The notes: generated from the sequence alone by a model not told the origin. Shown: positions 32,259 through 42,089, numbered from the stretch's first letter. The stretch is DNA of 64,000 nt from Oegoconia quadripuncta (GCA_949316235.1 OX438759.1:19220618-19284617); one strand, 5' to 3'. Made by a program: numbers and translations.

Positions 32259-32479
32259 TTTCCTTTAAAATAAAGGCATGTCTCCTTTAAGTAAAATGAG
32301 CCAGCTTAACGATTTAAGGTAGTTTCCCTTCAGGGCCCGACTTATCTTTGCCCGAATAATGCTTTATTTTGATAGGTATTCATATTTTTATTTTTTATGC
32401 ACAATCCTACTAACACAACATTCAATTAATTTTACCTCAGTAACCTACACCAAGTTTAGTTTAATCCTATTAGTTTTAC

Positions 32480-32775
32480 AAGAGTTTTTAAATATAGTAA
32501 GGGAAAAAAGGAAATTGTTGAGAGTAATTGCGAATAGAAGAGGGAAAATGCTGGAACACCTTATACGACACGATGATTTTATCAAAACCATAATAGAAGG
32601 AAGAATAGAGGGGAAAGAAAAAGAGGAAGACCAAGAATAAGCTTCATGCAGCAGATAAAAGAGAAGTTGAACGTCGTGTCGTATCAGGAGGTCAAGAGGA
32701 AGGCGGAGAGCAGAGAGATATGGAAAAATCTCCACCGACAAGAGCGTGGCTCTTAAATCAGATGATGATGAACCT
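32480..32775 (+). pseudogene. RTE-like LINE C-terminus and 3' end
   Basis: Encodes KLLRVIANRRGKMLEHLIRH and, after a frame change near 32615, KRGRPRISFMQQIKEKLNVV followed by QERGS and a stop. It ends with AAATCAGATGATGATGA, the RTE-type repeat tail. Confidence 0.8.
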
Positions 32776-32811
32776 ACACCATTTGAAACGTGGTGTTGGT
32801 AAAGAATGGAA

Positions 32812-33066
32812 AGAATAAGCTGGATGGAAAAAATTAGCAATGAAGAGGTCCTGGAGATGATTAATGAGAAGAAAGTGTTTTTGAAGATTATTGAAAACAG
32901 AAGGGGAGAGATGCTGGGTCATCTGATTCCACATGAAAACTTTATCAAGCTCATCATTGACGGAAAAGTAGAAGAGAAGAGGAAGGGCTGGAAGAATATA
33001 CATGGTACAAGTAAAGGAAAAATGCCGTGTTATCAGGAAGTCAACCGACAAGAGCATAGCTCTTAA
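32812..33066 (+). pseudogene. Second RTE-like LINE C-terminus, tandem
   Basis: Open frame 32806-33066 includes FLKIIENRRGEMLGHLIPHE and ends VNRQEHSS. It parallels the copy just upstream but lacks the GRPR block through an internal deletion. Confidence 0.75.
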
Positions 33067-33125
33067 ATTGAAGAGAGAACACCTACACATATTGGATTTA
33101 TTCATCCGAAATAAAAATGTTTAAG

Positions 33126-33456
33126 TTTTTTTTTATGCACAACGGGTTTGTACTTGTCCTCAATCACACCTGATGTTAAGTGAAGATGAGGTCGAAGGTG
33201 GAAGCGTACTGACCCGGAAACCCCAACACATTTGGGGGACTGGTTATCTTATCTTTGACAACCGGAATACAACAATGCTATTAACATTGTTGTTTGGCGG
33301 CAGATTTAGCTAAAATGGTGGTAGCTAGCCAGGCGGACATTTAAAATGCCCTACCACCAACCAAACTGCGTACTTAAAACATGTACACCGCTGGGGATCG
33401 AACCCGCGACCTCCGAATCGTAAACCCAATGTTGTTTACATTGAGCCACGGAGGCG
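33126..33456 (-). mobile_element. SINE-A, full length
   Basis: T-run, shared tail, complete body, B-box (GGGATCGAACCCGC) and head ending GAGCCACGGAGGCG. Little diverged from the 34912 copy. Confidence 0.9.
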
Positions 33457-33459
33457 TTA

Positions 33460-33850
33460 GTAAGGGTCATTCAAGTTTTTACTTCCTCGCGGGACCGACG
33501 TCTGTACTGTCTGCAAAGATCTAACTAGTCCACCACGATACGACGTTGCTCAGCCGTGCGTTCTGAGGGTAGTTGAATAAATATAACCTCTGACATTTTC
33601 TAGCCTCAACTACAATGTATTTTCCCCCGTTCGCTTCATTTGTTTAATGGAACAGAACCTCTCTGCTGATTGGAGGCCTTGCCAGTTCAAACTATCTCAG
33701 AAAGTAGAAAAACGCGTCTTTTTACAACAAACGAAAATTGTACTAGCGCTAATTGAAAGTAAGCAGACATCAATAGAATTTATTATGTAATAATGATTGC
33801 AAATTGAAATTTTAGAAAAGCCCCGTGAAATCAAATTATTATTATCATAA
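33460..33850. other. No recognised feature
   Basis: No exon, RNA gene or shared repeat seen. Confidence 0.35.
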
Positions 33851-33905
33851 TGATTAGGACATATTAAATGTCCGCCTGGCTAGCTACCACCATCTTATCT
33901 AAATC
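33851..33905 (+). mobile_element. SINE-A internal scrap
   Basis: AAATGTCCGCCTGGCTAGCT followed by ACCACCATCTTATCTAAATC, without head or tail. Confidence 0.7.
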
Positions 33906-34399
33906 TTAGCAAAAATTCAAGTCAAGGTCAAGTATCTCGGCGCGCCTGTCATATTTGCGAAAATACCTGCGGTGTTAAAAACGGGGTGTATTTGTAATCT
34001 GTGAAAAGGAATAGCTACAGGAATATATTATCTATGGATATAATGAATGAACACTACTACAGCAATAATACTAAAAATCAGAAAAATGTTACGAGTTGTA
34101 ATATGTAGGTATCCCTATATCCTCGATATAATTGGTATTTTTACGGAAAGTACAGATTTATATAATGTTTATCTTAAGAAACGGGTAATTCAACAAATTG
34201 TTATGAGAATTGGAAGCTCTATGGCAGGTTTCTAAGCCCGTTCTAATATTTTCGCAAATACAGACTAAATATCATAGCTAACAAAACATGGCACACATTA
34301 TTGGATGCGGAATTTAATAGAGAACAAGTTCAAACACAGTCCAAAGGAATTGGAACTCTATAATCATTACAATTGAGAGTTGAAAGTCGGGTGTCCGTG

Positions 34400-34461
34400 G
34401 GCACCGATCGGTGTCCGCGAGTGTTGTCGGGATAAATTTTTTTTTGGCACCGATCGGTGCC
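34400..34461. repeat. Pair of dyad-symmetric direct repeats
   Basis: GGCACCGATCGGTGTC (34400-34415) and GGCACCGATCGGTGCC (34446-34461), the second perfectly self-complementary, each followed by CGCG. They lie next to repeat J. Confidence 0.6.
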
Positions 34462-34484
34462 CGCGTCCGTCTAAAGGTCTTACT

Positions 34485-34911
34485 GGACTATTTAAAATCG
34501 GTAACATACAAATCTACACACATATGCCGTCGAATAATGGTACCCTCCTTTCTGGGACAGTCGGGTAAAAACTATTTATATTACAGTACCTCTGAAACCA
34601 GTGTACGTATCATCAGTAAATCTAGAGATACACGAGTCAGCACATGCCCATTCTAACACCAATTCAATGCACATTATGCATCTGTGGTAAATGTCATTTT
34701 GTGCCTCAATTCTATTAAACGACAAAGAGCTTATTGATCGATCAGATTGAATTCTAGTGATGCCAATCCGACAAGCTGTGCTATCGGTCGCAGCTCTGCG
34801 TCACGTGTCGACGAGCTATTGTCTGTCCCATTCATACTGAGCTATTCAAGTAGAGACAATAGCTTTAGTAAGTGACGTTACAAAGTCAAGAAGTAGGCCG
34901 TGTGGTACAGT
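34485..34911 (-). repeat. Repeat J, copy 1
   Basis: About 430 bp nearly identical, in inverted orientation, to 58230-58665. It includes ACCCTCCTTTCTGGGACAGT, CATTATGCATCTGTGG and CTTCTTGACTTTGTAACG (complement). No long frame, and its outer end abuts a SINE-A. Confidence 0.85.
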
Positions 34912-35240
34912 TTTTTTTTATGCACGACGGGTTCGTACTTGAACTCAATCACACCTGATGTTAAGTGAAGATGAGGTCGAAGGTGGAAGAGTACTGACCC
35001 GGAAGCCCCAACACATTTGGGGGACTGGCTATCTTATCTCTGACAACCGGAACACAACAATGGTATTAACATTGCTGCTTGGCGGCAGATTTAGATAACA
35101 TGGTTGTAGCTAGCCATGCGGACAGTTAAAATGCCCTACCACCAACCAAACCGAGTACTTAAACATGTACCCCGCTGGGGATCGAACCCGCTACCTCCGA
35201 ATTGTAAACCCAACGTTGTTTACGTTGAGCCACGGAGGCG
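34912..35240 (-). mobile_element. SINE-A, full length
   Basis: Complete head-to-tail copy with B-box GGGATCGAACCCGC and terminal GAGCCACGGAGGCG at 35240. It lies 324 bp below the host exon. Confidence 0.9.
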
Positions 35241-35563
35241 GTGTAGGTTCGTAGGGTTCCTATCACTTTATGTGGAATTCATTATTTTTTCCAAGTTTTC
35301 TATATGTATTTCATTTAATGGTGTAATTATGTGGACACAATTAAAGCTTTATTCTATGATGGGTTTGAAAAAAAATATGAGGCTGACATTTAGACTTATC
35401 TATCTTTGTTCTTAATGGTTTATAAAAAAGCTGTTGGTTTTCTAATAAAGTAAAATTATAATAAAAAAAAGATTTTATTTCACTTACATAATATGCCTTA
35501 TTTTTTTCCTTACGGTAAATGCTGTGAAGTTAGCTATTAAAAATGTATCTAATTAGTACTTAC

Positions 35564-35690
35564 GTGTAAATGGGCATGCGGTCGCCATCTTTGAACCAAA
35601 GCATCATGGCGACGTCGCGCGCCGGCGCAGCTAAGTCGCATGGCAGCCTGGTCACCCCGCCAGGCGCTGACCACACCTGGATCACTCCTG
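35564..35690 (-). CDS. Host exon: Sidestep-like immunoglobulin domain segment
   Basis: The minus strand reads ...TTATTTTGTCAG then exon then GTAAGTACTAATT, a good acceptor and a consensus donor. The exon (127 nt, entering phase 1, leaving phase 2) encodes about 41 residues with VWSAPGGVTRLPCDL and MLWFKDGDRMPIYT. A Cys followed by about 20 residues and LWFKDG is the first half of a V-type Ig fold, and LW(F/Y)KDG-PIY is characteristic of the insect Sidestep family of neuronal cell-surface receptors. The codon use is GC-rich, unlike its surroundings. The acceptor is a tandem CAGCAG, so 35687 is an alternative edge that changes one residue. Flanking exons are not in the window or were not recognised. 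Confidence 0.8.
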
Positions 35691-35694
35691 CTGA

Positions 35695-36480
35695 CAAAAT
35701 AATAAGGCTTTAATTATCATTAAATTGTTGTCTTCTGCCAGATTTCTGCTGTACACTTCCAGTATATCTGCTAATCACAGTAGCACTAAAGTCTTGAAAG
35801 TACAGGGTAGAATGTGCAGAATTTCTTTAGGCCTGTGGCTATCTTATACTAATAGATAATTAATTATTTAAATAATTAAACAAGTAAATAAACAAAGGTC
35901 AATAACAACAAAGGTATATATTTCCTTCTTCCTTGTTTTGCAGACAATTATGTGTGTGTTTACAAAATGTATAAATAAATATGTTTCAATAAATTTTAAA
36001 TTGCTGTCATCTACACTATGCTGTCATCAACTATTTCTACATATTATATTCCTTATATTTAAACTGTAGGTACTCGTAGCTTCTACGACTAAATCTGATA
36101 CTTCATGTATATAACAGGCAGATTGCCTTGTTTATTTTAGTTTAAGTTTAGTTATTCCTTTAGTTTTGTCTTAGTACTGAGTTGTTAGTAATTTGTGGAT
36201 AATGCTGCTGGTTTTGCGATCATCTATAATTGTTTGTTACTAATGTTGTAAGTTATTCACATTGTAAAACTGTTTATTGTCCCTAATAAATTAAAAAAAA
36301 AATATGTCGATGGAGTTCCATATGAAACCCATGATTCGTTAGCATAAATGTAGAGTGATTTTACATACAAGCTAAATTCAGCCTTTTTTATTATACTTTA
36401 AAGATCAGGAGCTCTATATTTGAATCGTTCGCCGCCGTCCGCGACGTCGGAAATTCCGTATTTTTGAATCGCTCGACTGC
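35695..36480. other. Probable intron, no feature
   Basis: AT-rich sequence upstream of the minus-strand exon. It contains CCCTAATAAATTAAAAAAAA at 36271-36300 (possible old plus-strand retroposon end). Confidence 0.4.
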
Positions 36481-36504
36481 AACGAGTGGTCAAGACCACT
36501 CGTT
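36481..36504. other. Perfect hairpin
   Basis: AACGAGTGGTC and GACCACTCGTT are complementary around an AA loop, in a locally CpG-rich patch (36425-36520). Confidence 0.6.
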
Positions 36505-36670
36505 ACAGAGCAAGCGGTAGAATAAACGTCAAATATGTGTGTGTGTGTGTTTCACAATAAACTGTAAATCATGAAGATTCAACTGTGATCAAATTGACGT
36601 TACACTTTTTTTACTCAAAAGGCAAACGAAATATGTTTATACAGCCTATAAAATTCGAACATTTTACGTT

Positions 36671-36845
36671 TTTTTTTTTTTTTTTTTTATATGAGAGGGC
36701 GGCAAACGAGCATGCGGGTCACCTGATGGAAAGCAATCACCGCCGCCCATGGGCACCCGCAACACCAAAAGGGTCACAGATGCGTTGCCGGCCTTTGAGG
36801 AAGGTGTCCACCCCAGAATAAGTAGGGCAGCCTGAGCGTTCCGTT
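36671..36845 (-). mobile_element. SINE-E / LINE-a tail, 5'-truncated
   Basis: T-run then ATATGAGAGGGCGGCAAACG and GCGGGTCACCTGATGGAAAG, followed by AGGTGTCCACCCCAGAATAA as in the longer SINE-E at 54491. Confidence 0.75.
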
Positions 36846-36944
36846 TTAGTTGGGGTAATTATCGGTTTTTTAATGTTGTGCGTGAAACGAATAAAAGTAT
36901 ACATTTCAAATTAGATTGGCAAAAGCACGGAAGCAATCGTATTA

Positions 36945-37015
36945 AAAGGCCATTGGTGGTCACACATCCAAAGACTGTCTGCGCCAGACGTTACTTAACT
37001 TCGCTAATCGAAAAC
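36945..37015 (-). repeat. 5S-rRNA-like segment
   Basis: GGTCACACATCCAAAGACTG followed by CGCCAGACGTTACTTAACTT and CGCTAATCG aligns to the complement of the conserved middle-to-3' part of 5S rRNA. Too degraded to be a gene. Confidence 0.5.
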
Positions 37016-37623
37016 AAACAGCACATGTGTCTGTGCCACAAGTTCTTCACGAACAAAACATTCATCAGAAGAAACAAGGAATTGGAGGATCAGTCCACAA
37101 AATTTCAAGCCTCTCCTGGTTACCACTTCTTACCACTTACTGCCCAAATATTCCCACAAATGAGCAGGTTCCCTTTAATCTACCAAACGCTCACAAAGGA
37201 AATACGGGTCTCATTATTTTCAGAATCAAATTCGGCACAAGATAAAGAGAAAATTTCACAAGGAATCATTGACAAACTGTGAAAAATTGTGTCGTGCAAA
37301 AAAGAAATTCGCGTATTGTCCGTCTACCGCATTAATATAGGAAAGCTTAGATTTAATGACGCCTCAAAAGCTTTTGTTCCTACCTCCCCCCCCTCTCCCT
37401 CTGGGTCCCCTTACTAACTCGATTCACACGTTTTGGGGGCCTTTGATGTCGTGATTCTTCTTTGAAGGATTTGGGGGTGGCAAGAAATTTGCGGACAAAC
37501 TATTTGGGAGAATTTTTTATGAGGTCCCGATCCCGAATGACGCTCTGTTTTTATATTTATTTTTGTAGTTCAGTGAGATTATTTTCTTCTTTTAGATTAT
37601 GTATATAAAGCTGAAGAAATATA

Positions 37624-38480
37624 CAGGGCGTCCCAAAGTTATGGGACATGAAGGGGAAGTACCTTAAATATTGTAGATAGTGAATTTTGCTCAAAGAAGA
37701 CTTTATGTTATTTTTAAAAGTTAGTAATTCTGCATTCATAGATTTTCTAAAAATTACTTGCTTCGGCTGGGAATCGAACCGACTTAAATGTGAAAAAAAA
37801 AACACCCTACTTTTATGATGCCAATCGAAAGAATAGCTAAAAAATAATAACTCTGCCTAAGTAACATAGTATTTTAAAAGAAAGGAACAACATAAAATGA
37901 TTGAGTCAAATTTCAAGAAAGTTATTTATTGCCGACGACGTTCGAAAAGTAGCGATATTATCATTCCAAAGATAGCATTGATTATTCGTAAATAAGTTGC
38001 AAACAGAATTGTGCCATATCACATCGAGTGTTCACCATAAAATGATTAGAAAATCAACAGGCAGCGGGCTCATTAAAAGATTGGCGATTTGCGTAAGACA
38101 AGAGGGATCACATTTTGAGCATTTAATTAATTAATTTACAAAAAAATACCTACTTAATTGACTACGGCAGTTTCATGTATGTTTTTTATTTGATTAAAAT
38201 GATTAATTTCACGTTGTTCCTTTCTTTTAAAATACTATGTTACTTAGGCAGAGTTATTATTTTTTAGCTATTCTTTCGATTGGCATCATAAAAGTAGGGT
38301 GTTTTTTTTTTCACATTTGAGTCGGTTCGATTCCCAGCCGAAGCAAATAATTTTTAGAAAATCTATGAATGCAGAATTACTAACTTTTAAAAATAACATA
38401 AAGTCTTCTTTGAGCAAAATTCACTATCTACGATATTTAAGGTACTTCCCCTTCATGTCCCATAACTTTGGGACGCCCTG
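37624..38480. mobile_element. Long-inverted-repeat element with TA-flanked CAGGGCGTCCC ends
   Basis: Arms of about 268 bp (37624-37891 and 38213-38480) are near-perfect inverted complements beginning CAGGGCGTCCCAAAGTTATG, each bordered by TA. Both arms carry the same frame (37557-37805 minus, 38299-38502 plus). The 321-bp centre includes a plus-strand run ending RQEGSHFEHLIN before a stop at about 38138, which resembles the GGHFEHL-type C-terminus of some IS630/Tc1/mariner transposases. Probably a nonautonomous deletion derivative of such a transposon. Confidence 0.75.
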
Positions 38481-38484
38481 TATA

Positions 38485-38786
38485 TTATTTCCTTACCTAT
38501 GAAATTGGCGTTTTGTATGAAGAATTTCATTACGACTGTTTTCTCCATACAAACATTTTTGTTTTTTTTTTTGGGAACGGAAAATCCAAATTTAGCTAAA
38601 CTTTGGGTGTATTATCGAATAACATTAAGTTAAGTATAGGCAGCGTTAATTTTTAAAAGTAACCGCTTTATAAAAGTTTCAGCGAATCTAAGAAATGATT
38701 ATGAGAAGCACATGAAAAGAGCTCTGTTCAAATATTTTTTATTTTGTGATTTAGCCCAGAAATTAAAAAATAAGGTAAAGACCCAA
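38485..38786 (+). mobile_element. Mariner-like MITE with internal deletion
   Basis: Separated from the previous element only by TATA. Left end TTATTTCCTTACCTATGAAA, right end GGTAAAGACCCAA then TA. About 115 bp present in the 19583 copy are missing near 38775. Confidence 0.8.
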
Positions 38787-38789
38787 TAT

Positions 38790-39189
38790 ATACAATTAAC
38801 TAAATATGCCATATTATTTATTACACAAACATAGCTCTCAGTGTCCGAATTTCACTGCTACGCTTATCTGTCATATACTAAAACCTCTATATGTAATGAA
38901 GCGACTTGTATGTAGATGGTTTGACGTAACCACGAAGTTGAACAAGCGATTTGTCGAGACTGCTATGGCATCGCAGTAAAGGCACTGCTGCCTATCAGCG
39001 GCCATAATGCTATAAAGACCCCATAAAAGGGGAAAGCTCGAAAATTTTGAAAGAATCCTTTGGAAAAACTTGCTAGTTTTTCAGGCCTTGCCATTAATAA
39101 ACAACAACAAACCGCGAAGAGTGTGCTGTGATCGAATCGGGGACGTCTGGAATAAATGTCAAGTCAAGAGTATCTTAAACCGACTAGCA
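38790..39189. other. No recognised feature
   Basis: Unassigned sequence between a MITE and a LINE-c end. Confidence 0.35.
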
Positions 39190-39298
39190 TGTATGAATAC
39201 AATACAATACATACTAATACTCTTTATTGCGTAAAATAATTTACAATATTTTTTGATGATAACAATAGAACACAATTAGGCGGTTTATCACTAAAAGC
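39190..39298 (-). mobile_element. LINE-c 3' region
   Basis: ACAATACATACTAATACTCT then TTATTGCG and AGGCGGTTTATCACTAAAAG match the LINE-c copies at 13385/13840 and 40648. Confidence 0.55.
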
Positions 39299-39475
39299 AA
39301 CAATACAATACAATACAATACAATACAATACAATACAATACAATACAATACAATACAATACAATACAATACAATACAATACAATACAATACAATACAATA
39401 CAATACAATACAATACAATACAATACAATACAATACAATACAATACAATACAATACAATACAATACAATACAAGT
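39299..39475. repeat. TACAA pentanucleotide microsatellite, about 35 units
   Basis: Essentially perfect ACAAT/TACAA repeats across about 175 bp. The repeat matches the TACAA end of the LINE-c tail, so it probably grew from a retroposon tail. The long frames it creates (VLYCI repeats on the minus strand) are artefacts. Confidence 0.95.
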
Positions 39476-39805
39476 AAAATAATGACGTTCGCGGAGGCAA
39501 AGCACTGTCTTACCATAGTCGTTGCATGAATGCTTATATTGGCAAGGCTCTAAATGCTTAAATAACATTAAGTACCTTCAATCCATATAACTATTTTGTT
39601 TTTGCCATATTTAACAGTTAAATGTAAGTGAATTTAGTTATCCAGTAATTAATATAACATAGCATAACATGAATGTGTTAACTCAATGCAAATGTATTAT
39701 ACTTATCCGTGGAAGCTTTGTTGGCTAATGTATGATGCATACTGTAACAAATACTGCTGTAATATTTATAGCTGTTTGCTTTCCTTTAAATAAATAAAAA
39801 AAAAA

Positions 39806-39894
39806 TACAATACAATACAATACAATACAATACAATACAATACAATACAATACAATACAATACAATACAATACAATGCAATGCAATGCAATGCA
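39806..39894. repeat. TACAA/TGCAA microsatellite
   Basis: A second array of about 17 units, the last four mutated to TGCAA, 330 bp after the first. Confidence 0.9.
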
Positions 39895-39999
39895 AGACTT
39901 ATAAACAAAAATGTAACTTCATTCGCCGAGATCCCGCCAAAAATCCCCCTCTTAAATATAAGAGAGAGTGAGAGAGTCGCTCCCTTACAGTTAGTTTGA

Positions 40000-40145
40000 A
40001 CCGCCCGTGTAGACTAATTTCAATTGAAAACAACCCGGTGTGACTATTTAACATACCCTCCGAAGCATGGAACCACTCATATAGAATAACCCTAGTGATC
40101 ACCCATCCAAGGAGTGACCGCGCCAGATGTTGCTTCGCTTCGCTA
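40000..40145 (-). mobile_element. 5S-rRNA-derived SINE (SINE3-like)
   Basis: At 40088-40140, GTGATCACCCATCCAAGGAG followed by TGACCGCGCCAGATGTTGCT aligns clearly to the complement of eukaryotic 5S rRNA. The adjoining body (ACTATTTAACATACCCTCCG and AAGCATGG) is shared with 31185. A 5S-type internal promoter fused to a body is the SINE3 arrangement. Confidence 0.65.
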
Positions 40146-40394
40146 ACGAACATGTCAACATACCGAACATCCGCACTAAGCGCTTTGCTTCATCATTTAT
40201 AATGCGGACTGCTAAGGTATGGAACTCACTGCCCGCGTCGGTTTTTCCCGACACTTACAACCTTGGGATCTTCAAGTCTAGAGTGAATAGGCATTTACTG
40301 GGTGCGCGTGATACATCTTCGGCTACATCGTCACTTTCCATCAGGTGAGATTGTAGTCAAACGCGAAACCAGTTTTTAATAAAAAAAAAAAAGA
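40142..40394 (+). pseudogene. LINE-b, C-terminal reverse transcriptase fragment and 3' end
   Basis: Encodes VNIPNIRTKRFASSFIMRTA and WNSLPASVFPDTYNLGIFKS, ending SSLSIR at 40348. The noncoding end is CATCAGGTGAGATTGTAGTC, AAACGCGAAACC and an A-run. CR1/Jockey-type C-terminus, 5'-truncated. Confidence 0.8.
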
Positions 40395-40647
40395 ATAGCG
40401 AATTCGACAGTGCTATGAGTGCTATAAACAAAGTAATAATTTGGCGTAATTCTACCAGGACATCATGGCTACCAGAAGCTTTTTGATCCGTCCATCATTC
40501 AACAGCCATGTCGTTATTACTTGACGAGTCGGAAACCTTTGATTCTTCAATCGGAATCGTATTTCGGCTAATTGAAAATTCCGTTTGTTTTCCTCTTGAT
40601 CGACTTGACTGATTATTGTGAAATGAACATTGTTGTCATTTTATACA

Positions 40648-40870
40648 ATAAAATACAAGTACACTTTATTGCACAAAAGAAGAATATACATTTTACAAAG
40701 CACAATACTAAAAAGAGTACAATTATGCGGCTTCATAACTAAGATCAATCTCTTCCAAGCAACCTTTGGGTGTAGGAGTATAACTTTATAGAACAGGCAG
40801 GTTGTGCAAAATACGGATGCAGATATGAAATAGACCTACATAATTAAATACTTATTTAAAAAACAAAAAT
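40648..40870 (-). mobile_element. LINE-c 3' end
   Basis: ATACAAGTACACTTTATTGC, CATAACTAAGATCAATCTC and GGTTGTGCAAAATACGGATG on a minus-strand insertion. This is the reference, uninterrupted copy. Confidence 0.6.
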
Positions 40871-41039
40871 TAAAACCATACATTTATACATATATATTAT
40901 ATACATATAGATGGATACTACATACATAACAAAAATAATAGGTACACACATAAGTACTTTATAAATATATAATAAAATAATTAAACAATTTGTAAAGCAA
41001 AATTACTAATTAATGATGACCGGTGAAAAAAAAAATAAA

Positions 41040-41600
41040 GAAAAAGAGTAGATTAAAGGATTCAAAAAAGCCTAGGTTCTTGACCTTATCACTGTATGGA
41101 ATACGAATTCCGTCCAATGTTATAGAGGGTAGCGAATTTAAATTAAGCCTAAGATGGACTGCCGATTATAATAGCCTGCGACAGTGCAGCAAGACCTAAG
41201 TTTTTACTCCATTCTAGGATATGAGCCAGATCTACACTAATAATTTGAATGGCATCGGATATATTATCTACAGTCGCTTGAAAGAAGATTTGAAGACGGC
41301 ATAAAGGTGATAGAAGGAGGAAACATGTTCACTAATGGAATTAATGAATATAAAGAATAGAAGAGGGGAGAGCACACCACCCTGCGGCACACCGGCTGAA
41401 GTGAAACATCAAGCAGAGAAGGAATCTTCAATGCAAATGCGCTGCCGGCGCCCATGCAGGTAACTGCAAAACCAATCAGTTGCCGTTGGAAATATGTTAA
41501 GAGAACTCAGCAGCCCCAGTAAAACGTCGAAGTCAACTGTATTAAAAGCATTGCTAAAATCCAGTTACGTTAAAACTGAGAGCTGCTGCCTTTCCTTTTT
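41040..41600 (-). pseudogene. LINE-b, central reverse transcriptase fragment
   Basis: The minus strand encodes, across several frame changes, FSNAFNTVDFDVLL, AGVPQGGVLSPLLF, a degraded FYHLYA-D motif and LDGIRIPYSDKVKNLGF. GVPQGG-LSP is the reverse transcriptase region before the catalytic Asp pair. In a normal LINE this should lie 5' of the C-terminus, but here it lies 3' of it. Confidence 0.75.
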
Positions 41601-41606
41601 ATTTTT

Positions 41607-42089
41607 ATCATTCGCTGGATTCGCGTTTGACCACAATCTAACCTGATGGAAAGTGACGATGTGGTCGAAGATGAAGCAAGCGATCCCAGTAAATGCCAAT
41701 TCACTCTGCTCTTGAAGATCCCAAGGTTTTAGGATTCAGGAAAGTTTGACGCCGGAGTTCCATGCCTTGGCTGTTCGGATGATGAATGAAGAATCGAACT
41801 TCTTATTGCGAATGTTCGGTATATTAACTATATACGGGTGGAATCCCTCCCCACGCCTAGTGGTCCGAAGATGGAAGGCTGACAATGGAATAACATTATG
41901 TAATTCCAACGCACACTCCCCCAAATGCATCCTGTAAAAAACTGAGAGACAGGCGACTTTGCGACGGTGTTCAAGGCTCTGCAATTTAGCAGTCATCGAA
42001 TTATTACCTATGAGTCTCATGGTACGTCGTTCCACAGAATCGAGTGCAGCTACTTGGCTGTAGTACTTGGTTGAACCATCCCAGATTTT
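41607..42089 (-). pseudogene. LINE-b, C-terminal reverse transcriptase fragment
   Basis: The minus-strand frame 42035-41736 reads ERRTMRLIGNNSMTAKLQSL, CLSVFYRMHLGEC and FDSSFIIRTAKAWNS. Compared with 58050, an AAGGG deletion shifts the frame just after it. The noncoding tail GTGGTCAAACGCGAATCC runs into the T/A-rich stretch at 41600. Confidence 0.8.

Larger units (their letters stand above)
31529..32349. mobile_element. Long-inverted-repeat element interrupted by a mariner MITE
   Basis: The arms 31529-31613 and 32268-32349 are inverted complements around AACTATACCTTAAATCCTTA and GGCTCATTTTATTTAAAGG. The left arm and its extension hold a minus-strand frame (31477-31698) resembling the arm frame of the 37624 element (FRKS(L/M)NA...FKN). 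The interior is occupied by a mariner MITE. Confidence 0.7.

Noticed and set aside
39299..39475. Regular array that could be taken for a CRISPR
   Set aside because: The repeat is a 5-bp microsatellite with no spacers or cas genes, in a eukaryotic context.
39224..39568. Open frames of 69-114 codons with VLYCI repeats
   Set aside because: They are translations of the TACAA microsatellite on the minus strand in several frames at once.
40088..40145. Functional 5S rRNA gene
   Set aside because: Only about half of 5S is present, with many differences, fused to a SINE body.
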